Notes under the pieces: generated by a model | Database searches by the model: none | Told to the model about the DNA's origin: nothing | The model's input: only the letters and a program-made list of their open reading frames with translations | Program-made: the position numbers and the translations under genes | Assembly: GCA_945889645.1 (NCBI GenBank) | Contig: CAMDCA010000020.1 | Coordinates: forward strand, 1-34,903 | Length of the DNA: 34,903 nucleotides | Origin: Rhizobium sp. Q54 | GTDB taxonomy: Bacteria; Pseudomonadota; Alphaproteobacteria; UBA2966; CAIVPW01 | Direction: 5' to 3' | In this document: piece by piece, positions 18,541 through 26,283 of the stretch | How positions within the stretch are numbered: position 1 is the stretch's first letter | Layout: every line of letters begins with the position of its first letter

Positions 18541-20238
18541 ATGTCCGAAGGTTCGCGCTCCCGCACCCAGGCCCGCCGCGCGCCGGCGTGGCTGATCGCG
18601 TTGCGCCACGGTCTGCGCAAGCGCATCTTCGCCGCTTCGTTCTATCGCCACACCCTGCGCGCCAAGGCGCGCACCGGACTGAGCCGGCCCACGCACGATC
18701 CGTGGCGCGGCGACGCCGCCCGCGCCAACGCGCTGTTCCAGGGCCGTTACCGCTTCGCCGGCTCCGAAGTGCAGCTGTTCAACCGGCCGCCGTGGACCGC
18801 CGAGGCACCCAGCACCGAGTGGCTGCTGGAGGCCGCCGCCTTCACTTGGCTGCGCGACTTCCGCGCCGAGGGTGGCGCCGCGGCCCGCGATGCGGCGCGC
18901 GAACTGGTCGCCACTTGGATCGAAACCTTTGGTGAGTGGCATCCGCTGATCTGGCGCGCCGATGTGCTGGGCCGTCGCCTGATGGCGTGGACATCGCACG
19001 CCGATTTCCTGCTGGAAGATGCGGAGCCGGTGTTCCGGCGCGGGTTCCTGATCTCGCTCGAACGCCAGGCGCGCCATTTGCTGCGCGCGGTGTCGCTGGC
19101 GCCGGAGGGCAGCGGACGGCTGGCGGCGCTGATCGGCGCCTTGCTGGCGAGTGCGGCGCTGGGCGGATTGGGGCGCCGTGCGCGAGTTGCGACCAACGAC
19201 CTCGAGGACGAGCTGCGCGAGCAGATCCTGCCCGACGGCTGTCACATCTCGCGCGGTCCGTCCGAGCAGATGTCGGTGCTGCGCGACCTGGTGTGGTTGC
19301 GTGCCGGACTTTCGGCCGCCAACGCGCCCGTCCCCCTTGCCGTCCACAGCGCCATTGAGCGCATGGCGGCGATGCTGACCTTCCTGCGCCACGGCGACGG
19401 CGCCCTGGCGTTGTTCCACGGCAGCATCGAAGAAGACCGCGCCATCGTCGCTGAGACCCTGGCGCTGGCCGGACCACCGCGCGCTGAGCGCACCATTCCG
19501 CGCGCCATGCCACAGGTGGTGGCGCCGTCACCCGATGCGGCCCCGTTCGGCGGCTATGAGCGCATGACGGCCGCGCACACCATGGCGTTGTTCGACTGCG
19601 GGCCTCCGCCGCCCGATCCGTTCGGTGCCACCGGCCACGCCGGCACACTGGCGTTCGAACTCAGCGTCGGCCGCGAACGCATGATCGTGAACTGCGGCCA
19701 TCGCGCGGGCGAACACTGGCGCATCGCCAGCCGCGCCACCGCAGCGCACTCGACGGTCGTGGTCGGCGACACCAACTCGACCGGCGTGTTGCCCGACGGA
19801 CTGGGACCGCGACCGCACGTGACGGTGCGGCGCCATAACGACGATGGCAACGTGTGGATCGATGCGGAGCACGACGGCTATGCGCGCGGCTTCGGCTTGA
19901 AACATCGCCGCCGCGTCTATCTCGCCGCCGCCGGGGACACCTTCCGCGGCGAGGATGCGCTGGAAGGCGCACGCGGCGACGGCACGGCCTTCGTCGTGCG
20001 CTTCCACCTGCACCCTGACGTGCAGGCGTCGTTGCTGCCGGACGGCGCCTTGCTGCGCCTCGCCAACGGCGACGGCTGGCGCTTCCGCGCCGGTGGCGCC
20101 AACATCGCCCTGGAAGAAAGCGTGTACCTTGGCCAGATCGGCGAGCTGCGGCGCACCGAGCAGATCGTGCTGAGCGGCACGACCACGCCCGAAGGCGCCA
20201 CCATCAAGTGGGCCTTTGGCCGCATTGAGGTTGCCTAG
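18541..20238 (+). CDS. Heparinase II/III-like protein
   Basis: A 565-residue protein from ATG 18541; an in-frame GTG at 18487 would add 18 residues but overlaps the tandem repeats. The N-terminal half is the alpha/alpha-toroid region (FQGRYRFAGSEVQLFNRPPW, WLRDFRAEG). The C-terminal half is the beta-sandwich PF07940-type domain (YERMTAAHTMALFDCG, AGTLAFELSVGRERMIVNCGH, AAHSTVVVGDTNS, RRVYLAAAGDTFRGED). No signal peptide is seen. Related genes beside rpe are widespread in Alphaproteobacteria; the family name refers to polysaccharide lyases, but the substrate for this clade is unknown. Its stop overlaps the next start (TAGTG). Confidence 0.88.
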   Translation: MSEGSRSRTQARRAPAWLIALRHGLRKRIFAASFYRHTLRAKARTGLSRPTHDPWRGDAARANALFQGRYRFAGSEVQLFNRPPWTAEAPSTEWLLEAAAFTWLRDFRAEGGAAARDAARELVATWIETFGEWHPLIWRADVLGRRLMAWTSHADFLLEDAEPVFRRGFLISLERQARHLLRAVSLAPEGSGRLAALIGALLASAALGGLGRRARVATNDLEDELREQILPDGCHISRGPSEQMSVLRDLVWLRAGLSAANAPVPLAVHSAIERMAAMLTFLRHGDGALALFHGSIEEDRAIVAETLALAGPPRAERTIPRAMPQVVAPSPDAAPFGGYERMTAAHTMALFDCGPPPPDPFGATGHAGTLAFELSVGRERMIVNCGHRAGEHWRIASRATAAHSTVVVGDTNSTGVLPDGLGPRPHVTVRRHNDDGNVWIDAEHDGYARGFGLKHRRRVYLAAAGDTFRGEDALEGARGDGTAFVVRFHLHPDVQASLLPDGALLRLANGDGWRFRAGGANIALEESVYLGQIGELRRTEQIVLSGTTTPEGATIKWAFGRIEVA

Positions 20239-20504
20239 TGGCCCACGGCGAAACCCTGTTCCGCGCCACCGCGACCGCGCTCATCTCCGCCTTCGAGCCG
20301 ATCTCGGGCCGCGCGCGCCAGCTGCTGCCAACGCGCTACAACCAGCGCGCCGCGGCGCGCAAGATGCTGATGTCGGACCCGGCGCGCGTCAGCCTGAACG
20401 CCATTGCGTCCGCCATGGGCATCCGCGCCGGCAAGGACTTTGTGCCGGGCGAAGTGCGCAGCGCCGACTGCGAGTCCGTCTGCCTGTTTGTGATGGCGAG
20501 CTGA
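20238..20504 (+). CDS. Small protein of unknown function downstream of the heparinase-like gene
   Basis: An 88-residue frame starting at GTG 20238, which shares its G with the TAG of the previous gene, so it is probably translated by re-initiation. Third codon positions are strongly G or C throughout, as in neighbouring real genes, which supports coding. It contains mixed hydrophobic and basic stretches (LFRATATALISAFEPISGRA, RAAARKMLMSDPARVSLNAI) and no signal peptide or known motif. No function can be offered. Confidence 0.5.
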   Translation: MAHGETLFRATATALISAFEPISGRARQLLPTRYNQRAAARKMLMSDPARVSLNAIASAMGIRAGKDFVPGEVRSADCESVCLFVMAS

Positions 20505-20513
20505 GCATGGACG

Positions 20514-20708
20514 ATGCTGACCGTTCGGCTGACGCGCATCTCGCCCACGCGTCACACGCTCGCCTACACGCTGGCCGACGGGACGGGCGCGACCCTTCCC
20601 CTTGAGACCAAGAGCCTCCTGTTCCACGACCTGCTGCACTACGCGGTCGAGACGGAAGCTGGACTGACCGAATCATTCTACGGCTCACTGGCCAAGGGCG
20701 CCGACTAG
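20514..20708 (+). CDS. Conserved hypothetical protein, N-terminal part of a probably frame-shifted gene
   Basis: A 64-residue frame (MLTVRLTRISPTRHTLAYTL). The segment LETKSLLFHDLLHYAVETEA followed by GLTESFYGSL resembles the N-terminal half of a family of roughly 150-residue bacterial proteins in which the same chain continues into an IExIVGxLTG segment. Here that continuation is found in the next frame at 20729. Either a single indel near 20700-20728 has split the gene, or the two pieces are now separate small genes. Family function is unknown. Confidence 0.6.
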   Translation: MLTVRLTRISPTRHTLAYTLADGTGATLPLETKSLLFHDLLHYAVETEAGLTESFYGSLAKGAD

Positions 20709-20728
20709 CGACGCTGCCCGGCGCCGAC

Positions 20729-21070
20729 ATGAACTGGGCCGGTGAGGCCGGCGCCATCGAACGCATCGTGGGGTCGCTCACCGGCTTCATGAAGACGGAG
20801 CGGCCGCCGCAGATGTTCCTCGACGGATTGCGGAATTGGAGCGAAGCGGCCGGTGGCGGCGTGCCGGCGTGGGTCACGGTCGAGTTCGTCGTGCGGGTGA
20901 AGGAGCGCATGCGGAGCTTGCAGGGCGAATGGAAAGCGCTGCCGTTCGGCCAGGGCATGACCCTGACGTTCCCTAGAACTCCGCGCTCGGAGCGCGCGGC
21001 TAGAACAGGTGAAACGTTCCGCCGATCACGGCGATCGGCCAGCGGCCGGTTTCGAACAGTTGGAACTTGA
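20729..21070 (+). CDS. Conserved hypothetical protein, C-terminal part of a probably frame-shifted gene
   Basis: A frame from ATG 20729 with AIERIVGSLTGFMK, PAWVTVEFVVRVKERMRSLQ and GEWKALPFGQGMTLTFP, which looks like the second half of the family begun at 20514. The frame is also readable upstream of its ATG (RLATLPGAD), joining the end of the first piece with a shift of one base. Residues after LTFP (from about 20973) are arginine-rich run-on that overlaps the convergent gene at 21000-21596 by 71 bases and is probably not part of the ancestral protein. Confidence 0.5.
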   Translation: MNWAGEAGAIERIVGSLTGFMKTERPPQMFLDGLRNWSEAAGGGVPAWVTVEFVVRVKERMRSLQGEWKALPFGQGMTLTFPRTPRSERAARTGETFRRSRRSASGRFRTVGT

Positions 21071-21596
21071 GATGGAATGGGTGGTCGGAGTCGACGCCTG
21101 CGGCCTCAACCAGGGCGCGGTGGTGCGCGGCCTGGGCAGCGGCACCCGCGGCGGCGCGCAGCAGAGCTTCGTCGCTAACGCGGCCTATGGCGGCGGCTTC
21201 GCGGATGCTGCTTTGCACCGCGGTGCCAGCACGCTCGGAGACGCGAGTCATCGCCAGGGTCAGCTCGCGCTGGTCGAGAAGTTCGAGGGAGGCGCTGGTG
21301 AGGGCGGCACGCAAGGATTCCTCGGCATCCCAATGGGCCGAATCGAAGCCGGGATTCTCGGCGGCGAAGGTCGCTTCCTCCCAGTCGCGCACTGGCAAGA
21401 TGTCGGCATCGGCAAACCCCAACGCATCCAGATAGTCGCGCGCCAATCGCAGCTCATCGGGCAGCAGCGGCTGGCCGACGTGGGTGAACCACGGCACTGC
21501 GGCGAGATGCGCGACAAAGCGCTCCACCGCGACGAGGCGCGTGAGGCCTTCTTCGGCGCGATCGTCGGCGGAAAATTCGTCGTCGTCTTCGAACAC
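21000..21596 (-). CDS. Hypothetical protein following lolA
   Basis: A 198-residue protein from ATG 21596, starting 2 bases after the lolA stop, so it is part of the aminotransferase-ftsK-lolA run. The N-terminus is acidic (MFEDDDEFSADDRAEEGLTR). The middle is a mostly helical region (LRAALTSASLELLDQRELTLA), and the C-terminus is FHLKFQLFETGRWPIAVIGGTFHLF, a well-ordered looking ending. No enzyme motif, signal peptide or membrane segment was recognised. The codon pattern supports a real gene. Confidence 0.7.
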   Translation of the reverse strand: MFEDDDEFSADDRAEEGLTRLVAVERFVAHLAAVPWFTHVGQPLLPDELRLARDYLDALGFADADILPVRDWEEATFAAENPGFDSAHWDAEESLRAALTSASLELLDQRELTLAMTRVSERAGTAVQSSIREAAAIGRVSDEALLRAAAGAAAQAAHHRALVEAAGVDSDHPFHLKFQLFETGRWPIAVIGGTFHLF

Positions 21597-21598
21597 GG

Positions 21599-22207
21599 CT
21601 AGCGCTCGCGCTCCGGTGGCCGCTCGGGCGGGCGGAAGAGGTCGGGGTCGAGCACCGGGTTCATTTCAAGGGTCGACAGCGCGACGACGGTGGTGAGGCC
21701 CTGCACGTCAACCACCGTCCACTGACGCAGTTCGAGCGGGCCGTCGGAGAACACCAAGGTCAGCGAACCTTCGTCGCGCTTCTGCGCATCGACGATGGTA
21801 ATGCGCAGCACGCCCGGTTGTCGCACGACGCCGAGAATGGCGTTGCGGTCGAACAGGACCTGGCGCGCCAACAGGGGGCCCAGCGGCGTCGCGGCGATGG
21901 GCCAGGCGTTCTCCTGGTCGAGCTGCTTGTCGTAGTAGATGAGGCGCAGGCCGTCGGCGACCATGACGACCGGCGACGGCGGATCGTAGGCAAAGCGCAG
22001 GCGGCCGGGGCGGTTCAGGTAGAACGCGCCCTCGGCGATTTCGCCGCGCGGACCGAGCTGCACGAAGCGCGCCTTGAGCGTCGTGATGGCATTGAAGTAG
22101 GCCTCGACTCGCACCACGTCGGCGAGATCGTCGGGCGACAGGCGCGTCTGCTGCGCGGCGGCGGGCAGCGCGAAGCACAGGACAAGAAGGACTAGCAGAG
22201 TTCGCAT
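21599..22207 (-). CDS. lolA: Outer-membrane lipoprotein carrier LolA
   Basis: A 202-residue periplasmic protein with a signal peptide (MRTLLVLLVLCFALPAAAQQ). LolA shuttles lipoproteins from the LolCDE complex to the outer membrane. The body shows the family pattern IxTLKARFVQLGPRGEIAEGAFYLNRPGRLRFAYDPPSP, then DGLRLIYYDKQLDQE and the C-terminal beta strands. The C-terminal tail (PPERPPERER) is charged. Its place downstream of ftsK is the usual alphaproteobacterial order. Confidence 0.93.
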   Translation of the reverse strand: MRTLLVLLVLCFALPAAAQQTRLSPDDLADVVRVEAYFNAITTLKARFVQLGPRGEIAEGAFYLNRPGRLRFAYDPPSPVVMVADGLRLIYYDKQLDQENAWPIAATPLGPLLARQVLFDRNAILGVVRQPGVLRITIVDAQKRDEGSLTLVFSDGPLELRQWTVVDVQGLTTVVALSTLEMNPVLDPDLFRPPERPPERER

Positions 22208-22280
22208 TGCCGCACTCTAGCTGCTGGATGCAGCAGAACTGTGGCTGAATCGCCCGAGGTCAAGGACTGCCAAACCCTAG

Positions 22281-22325
22281 GTCATTGCGAGCGACCGCAG
22301 GGAGCGTAGCTGCGCTGGCAATGAC
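22281..22325. repeat. Interspersed palindromic repeat between ftsK and lolA
   Basis: GTCATTGC (22281-22288) and GCAATGAC (22318-22325) are perfect complements. The pairing continues inward for four more bases after one mismatch, enclosing GACCGCAGGGAGCGTAGCTG-type sequence. The ends are the same word as in the repeats at 12278, 28239 and 31358. It lies between the lolA start and the ftsK stop, so it would be transcribed as a hairpin in any ftsK-lolA read-through mRNA. Confidence 0.65.
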
Positions 22326-22327
22326 GA

Positions 22328-24799
22328 CTAGCCGACGCCGCTGCCGGAGAGGACCTCGCGCTTGCCGACGCGGTCGGGGGACGAGACTATACCTTCGGCC
22401 TCCATGCGTTCGATGAGGCGCGCGGCGCGGTTGTAGCCGATCTGCAGGTGGCGCTGAACGAAGCTGGTCGAGGCGCGCTGCTCGCGCACGACGATGGCCA
22501 CGGCCTCTTGATAGAGCTCGTCGGCGGCGGCCCCGCCGGGGCCCCCTGCCCCGCCCTCGCCCGGTGCGTCAGGATCGAACTCGGGTTCGGCGGTGACTTC
22601 CTCCAGGTACTCGGGCTTGCCCTGGCGCTTCAACGCCTGGACGACGCGCTCGACCTCGGCGTCGGAGACGAACGGGCCGTGCACGCGCTGAACACGGCCG
22701 CCGGATTCCATGAACAGCATGTCGCCCTGACCGAGTAGCTGCTCGGCGCCCTGCTCGTTCAGAATGGTGCGGCTGTCGATCTTCGACGTCACCTGGAATG
22801 AGATGCGGGTCGGGAAGTTGGCCTTGATGGTGCCGGTGATGACGTCCACCGACGGCCGTTGCGTGGCCATGATGAGATGGATGCCGGCGGCGCGTGCCAT
22901 CTGCGACAGGCGCTGGATGGCTGCCTCGACGTCCTTGCCGGCGACCATCATCAAGTCGGCCATTTCGTCGACGACGACGACGATGAACGGCATATGCTTG
23001 AGGTCGAGCGCCTGCTCCTCGTAGATCGGCTCGCCGCTGGCGGCGTCGTAGCCGGTCTGCACGGTGCGCTTCGGACTCTCGCCATTGGCAAGCGCCTCGG
23101 CGACGCGCTGGTTGTAGCCGGCGACGTTGCGCACGCCGAGACGCGACATGGAGCGGTAGCGCGTCTGCATCTCGCGCACGACCCACTTCAGCGCGACGAC
23201 GGCCTTGCCGGGTTCGGTGACGACCGGCGCCAGCAAATGCGGGATGCCGTCGTACACCGACAGCTCGAGCATCTTGGGATCGATCAGGATCAATCGGCAC
23301 TGCTCTGGCGTCAGCCGGTACAGCAGCGACAGGATCATCGTGTTCACCGCCACCGACTTGCCTGAGCCCGTGGTGCCAGCGATGAGCAAGTGCGGCATGC
23401 GCGCGAGGTCGGAGACCACCGGCGCACCGGCGATGTTCTTGCCCAGCGCCAGCGTCAGGCGGCCGGAGGTGTTTTCGTACTCCGGTGTCGATAGCAGTTC
23501 GCGCAGGTAGACGGTTTCGCGCTCGGCGTTCGGCAGCTCGATGCCGATCAGGTTGTGACCCTGGATGACCGCGACGCGGGCCGAGATGGAGCTCATCGAG
23601 CGCGCGATGTCGTCGGCCAAACCGATGACGCGCGACGTCTTGGTGCCGGGCTGCGGATCGAGGTCGTAGCGGGTAACCACCGGACCCGGATTCACTTCCG
23701 AGATCGTGCCGTGCACGCCGAACTCACCCAGCACGGCCTCGAGCAAGCGCGCGTTCTGTTCCAACGCCATCTTGTTGAACTGCACGGTACGCAAGGCGGG
23801 CGGCTGCGGCTGCAGCAGCGACAGTGGCGGCAGTTGGAAGCCGCCCGCGCCGCCCAGGTCGAGCGCTGGTTCGGCTTCGGCCTTGGCACGCTTGCCGGTC
23901 TTGAGCGTCGGCGCGCGCGGACGCACACGGCCGTCGTCGAGCTTGGGCGGGGTGATCGGCGCGGCGCGGCGTTCGGCGCGTTCCTGGCCGGCCTGTTCGC
24001 GCTCGGCGTTGCGCAAGCGCAGGGACGGTTCGGGCCGGCCGTTTATGCGTGGCTCGGGCCGCAGGAACGGGCCCGGCGTGGGCGCCGGCAGCAAACCCTG
24101 TGCAGGCACCAGACGACGGCTGAACGACGCGACGTTCCATAGGCCGCGCACCGCGCCGGTGGCACTGGAGCGCGCTGCACCGACGGCGCCGCCGCCGAGG
24201 CCGCGCCATTCGCGTGACGTCAGGCCGAGGCTGACGACGAGGGCGAGCGACGCCAGGATCGCCAGCAGGATATCCCAAACGACGCCGGGCACGATCGGCA
24301 GCGTGGAGCCGCCGGCGCCGCGGGCGATGTTGTGGATCGCCATGCCGAGCACGCCGCCGAGGCCGGACGGCACCGGCCACCAGGACGGGAGCGGGAACGA
24401 CGCGGCGAAGGCGGAGGCAAACAGCAGCGAGAACGGCGCCAGTGTCAGCTTGAGCCAGGCGCGTGGCATTGCCTGGTGCGCGAACATGCGCCACGCCCAG
24501 GCGAGCAGCAGAATCGGCACCAGACCGCCGGCCGCGCCGAGAGTCTGCAGCAGCAGGTCGGACGCGTAGGCGCCGGGCGTGCCCATCAGGTTGTGCGGCG
24601 ACGAGCGCACGGCGTTGTTCCACGACGGATCGCCCGCGCTGTATGTGGCAAGCGCAAGGCCGAGCAGCACCGCCCCGGTGGCAAGGGTGATGCCGAACGC
24701 TTCGAACGCTCGATGACGGAAGAAGACCTGCACGCCAACCGGCAGCAAGCCGCCGCGCGGAGCGCGCCCAGGGACGCCCAGGGGGGCCTGGTGCATCAT
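22328..24799 (-). CDS. ftsK: DNA translocase FtsK
   Basis: An 823-residue protein from ATG 24799, whose first codons overlap the stop of the aminotransferase (ATGATG around TGA). FtsK pumps chromosome ends toward the division septum and activates XerCD at dif. The N-terminal region has about four hydrophobic segments between 30 and 190. A Pro/Arg-rich linker follows. The motor has Walker A GTTGSGKS (about 475) and Walker B IVVVVDEMADL (about 605). The last 65 residues are the winged-helix gamma domain (FVQRHLQIGYNRAARLIERM), which reads KOPS sequences. The open frame extends further upstream, but that part is antisense shadow of the aminotransferase. Confidence 0.96.
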   Translation of the reverse strand: MMHQAPLGVPGRAPRGGLLPVGVQVFFRHRAFEAFGITLATGAVLLGLALATYSAGDPSWNNAVRSSPHNLMGTPGAYASDLLLQTLGAAGGLVPILLLAWAWRMFAHQAMPRAWLKLTLAPFSLLFASAFAASFPLPSWWPVPSGLGGVLGMAIHNIARGAGGSTLPIVPGVVWDILLAILASLALVVSLGLTSREWRGLGGGAVGAARSSATGAVRGLWNVASFSRRLVPAQGLLPAPTPGPFLRPEPRINGRPEPSLRLRNAEREQAGQERAERRAAPITPPKLDDGRVRPRAPTLKTGKRAKAEAEPALDLGGAGGFQLPPLSLLQPQPPALRTVQFNKMALEQNARLLEAVLGEFGVHGTISEVNPGPVVTRYDLDPQPGTKTSRVIGLADDIARSMSSISARVAVIQGHNLIGIELPNAERETVYLRELLSTPEYENTSGRLTLALGKNIAGAPVVSDLARMPHLLIAGTTGSGKSVAVNTMILSLLYRLTPEQCRLILIDPKMLELSVYDGIPHLLAPVVTEPGKAVVALKWVVREMQTRYRSMSRLGVRNVAGYNQRVAEALANGESPKRTVQTGYDAASGEPIYEEQALDLKHMPFIVVVVDEMADLMMVAGKDVEAAIQRLSQMARAAGIHLIMATQRPSVDVITGTIKANFPTRISFQVTSKIDSRTILNEQGAEQLLGQGDMLFMESGGRVQRVHGPFVSDAEVERVVQALKRQGKPEYLEEVTAEPEFDPDAPGEGGAGGPGGAAADELYQEAVAIVVREQRASTSFVQRHLQIGYNRAARLIERMEAEGIVSSPDRVGKREVLSGSGVG

Positions 24800-26001
24800 G
24801 ACAACACCTCGACTACTCGTTCGACTGCATCGGTGATGGTTGCGACGTCGTCCACCAGCGCGACCCGCACATAGGCGTGTCCCGGATTGGCGGCGCCGTC
24901 GCCGTGACTGAGATAGGCACCCGGCATGACGCGCAGGGCTGCCTTGGACCACAGCTTGCGCGTCGCGTCTTCGCCGTCGCGCACGTCGAGCCACAGGAAG
25001 AACGTGCCCTCGGGCCGGCGGAAGCCGAAGCGATTGCCGAGCACGCGCTCTGCGGCATCGAACTTGGCGGCGTAGTCGGCGCGGGTAGACGCGACGTGAT
25101 CGTCGTCGGCCCAAAGCGCGGCGCTGGCGGCGAGAATCGGTCCCGGCATGGTCGGCGCAGCGTAGGCGCGGAAGCGCGCGAAGGCGTTGATGATCTTGTC
25201 GTCCCCGGCGGCGAAGCCGGAACGCAATCCGGGAACACTGGAGCGCTTGGACAGCGAGTGGAACACGATGACGTTGTCGAGCGAGCCCGTGCGCGCGCAC
25301 ACCTCGAGCGCACCGGTGGGCGGCGTGGCGGAATAGATCTCGGCGTAGCATTCGTCCACCGCGAGCACGAAGCCGTAGTGGCGCGCGAGGGCGACGAGGT
25401 TGGCGAGATACGCCGCGCTGGCGACGCTGCCTTGCGGGTTCGACGGCGAGCACACGTAACAGAGCGCCGTGTCCCGCAGCACGTCGGGTGGCAGGCTGGC
25501 ATAGTCGGGCAGGTGTCCGGTCGCGGCGGAGGCCGGCACGAACACCGGCTCGGCACCGGTGCCGATCGCGGCGCCGGCATAGGCGACGTAGTAAGGATTG
25601 GGCAGCAGCACCTTGGAGCGACCCGCGCCATCCGCCTGCGGCGGCACTGCGACCTGTGCGACCAGGAACAGACCTTCGCGGCTACCGGAAACGCCGACGA
25701 CGTTGCGCTCGGCTGACAGCATGGTGCCGGGCAGGCAATAGCGGCGGCGCAGGTAGGCGACGACCGCTTGACGGAACTCGACGCTGCCCCGCAGGGCAGG
25801 GTAGCGGCCCCATTCCTCGCGGCGGTCGTTCACCACCTTGGCGACGAAGTCCGGAAAGGCATGGCGCGGCTCGCCCAGGGCGAGGTCGATGGGCTTGCGG
25901 CCAGGGGCGGGTTGCAGCGCGTTCAAGAGCTTGTCGAGCCGGGTAAAGGGGCCATCGCCGAGGGGACCGAGGCGGGCATCGAGCGGGCGGACTAGCCCCA
26001 T
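24796..26001 (-). CDS. PLP-dependent class I/II aminotransferase, DapC-like
   Basis: A 401-residue protein; ATG 26001 (MGLVRPLDARL) is preferred over an in-frame GTG at 26016. It has LALGEPRHAFP, GRYPALRGSVEFRQAV, LLPNPYYVAYAGAAIG, CSPSNPQGS, AVDECYAEIY and SLSKRSSVPGLRSGF, where the Lys is the Schiff-base residue. Alphaproteobacterial homologues beside ftsK are usually annotated as succinyldiaminopimelate transaminase (DapC) of lysine and peptidoglycan synthesis; substrate is not proven by sequence. It is the first gene of the ftsK run, and the insertion element lies about 210 bases upstream. Confidence 0.88.
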   Translation of the reverse strand: MGLVRPLDARLGPLGDGPFTRLDKLLNALQPAPGRKPIDLALGEPRHAFPDFVAKVVNDRREEWGRYPALRGSVEFRQAVVAYLRRRYCLPGTMLSAERNVVGVSGSREGLFLVAQVAVPPQADGAGRSKVLLPNPYYVAYAGAAIGTGAEPVFVPASAATGHLPDYASLPPDVLRDTALCYVCSPSNPQGSVASAAYLANLVALARHYGFVLAVDECYAEIYSATPPTGALEVCARTGSLDNVIVFHSLSKRSSVPGLRSGFAAGDDKIINAFARFRAYAAPTMPGPILAASAALWADDDHVASTRADYAAKFDAAERVLGNRFGFRRPEGTFFLWLDVRDGEDATRKLWSKAALRVMPGAYLSHGDGAANPGHAYVRVALVDDVATITDAVERVVEVLS

Positions 26002-26016
26002 AACCCGCACGCCCAC

Positions 26017-26240
26017 GCCTCAGGCTCAAGCATCATAACAAGAGCACCCATTAAGCCTATGATATCGGCCACAGATTGAAAAGAAAAGGGCTGTGGGGCG
26101 GGCGTTCCGCCGCGGGTGCTGATGCGCCGGGCCACCGTACATGCGGGGAAAATACGGACCGAGGGGCGCCATGCGGCTACGGGCACCGGGCGGATTCTGC
26201 TCCGCCGAACGGCCGCATGACGCGTACCGTATCAGGCGAT
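26017..26240. other. Gene-free gap upstream of the aminotransferase
   Basis: I find no gene here. The part next to the aminotransferase (26030-26090) is AT-richer and may hold its promoter, but no confident -35/-10 pair was seen. The distal part has a short hairpin, CGTATC (26227-26232 region) with GATACG ending near 26243, which overlaps the target site of the insertion element. Joining this flank to 28219 reconstructs the uninterrupted intergenic region between pyrF and the aminotransferase. Confidence 0.4.
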
Positions 26241-26248
26241 ACGTATTG
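26241..26248 (+). repeat. Target-site duplication, left copy (ACGTATTG)
   Basis: These eight bases directly before the GGG of the left inverted repeat are identical to 28211-28218 directly after the CCC of the right inverted repeat. A perfect duplication indicates a single insertion event that is not old enough to have decayed. Confidence 0.93.
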
Positions 26249-26272
26249 GGGATATGTATACTTGAAATAGTA
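26249..26272 (+). repeat. Left terminal inverted repeat of the IS1595-family element
   Basis: It begins GGGATATGTATACTTGA and ends ATAGTA. It pairs with the complement of 28187-28210 at 20 of 24 positions, including all of TATACTTGA and ATAGTA. The passenger stop codon lies only 12 bases inside it. Confidence 0.92.
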
Positions 26273-26283
26273 AACGATATCAG

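Noticed and set aside
24800-25453. Extended N-terminus for ftsK
   Set aside because: The extension overlaps the aminotransferase in another frame and is Arg-rich. The natural start overlaps the aminotransferase stop.
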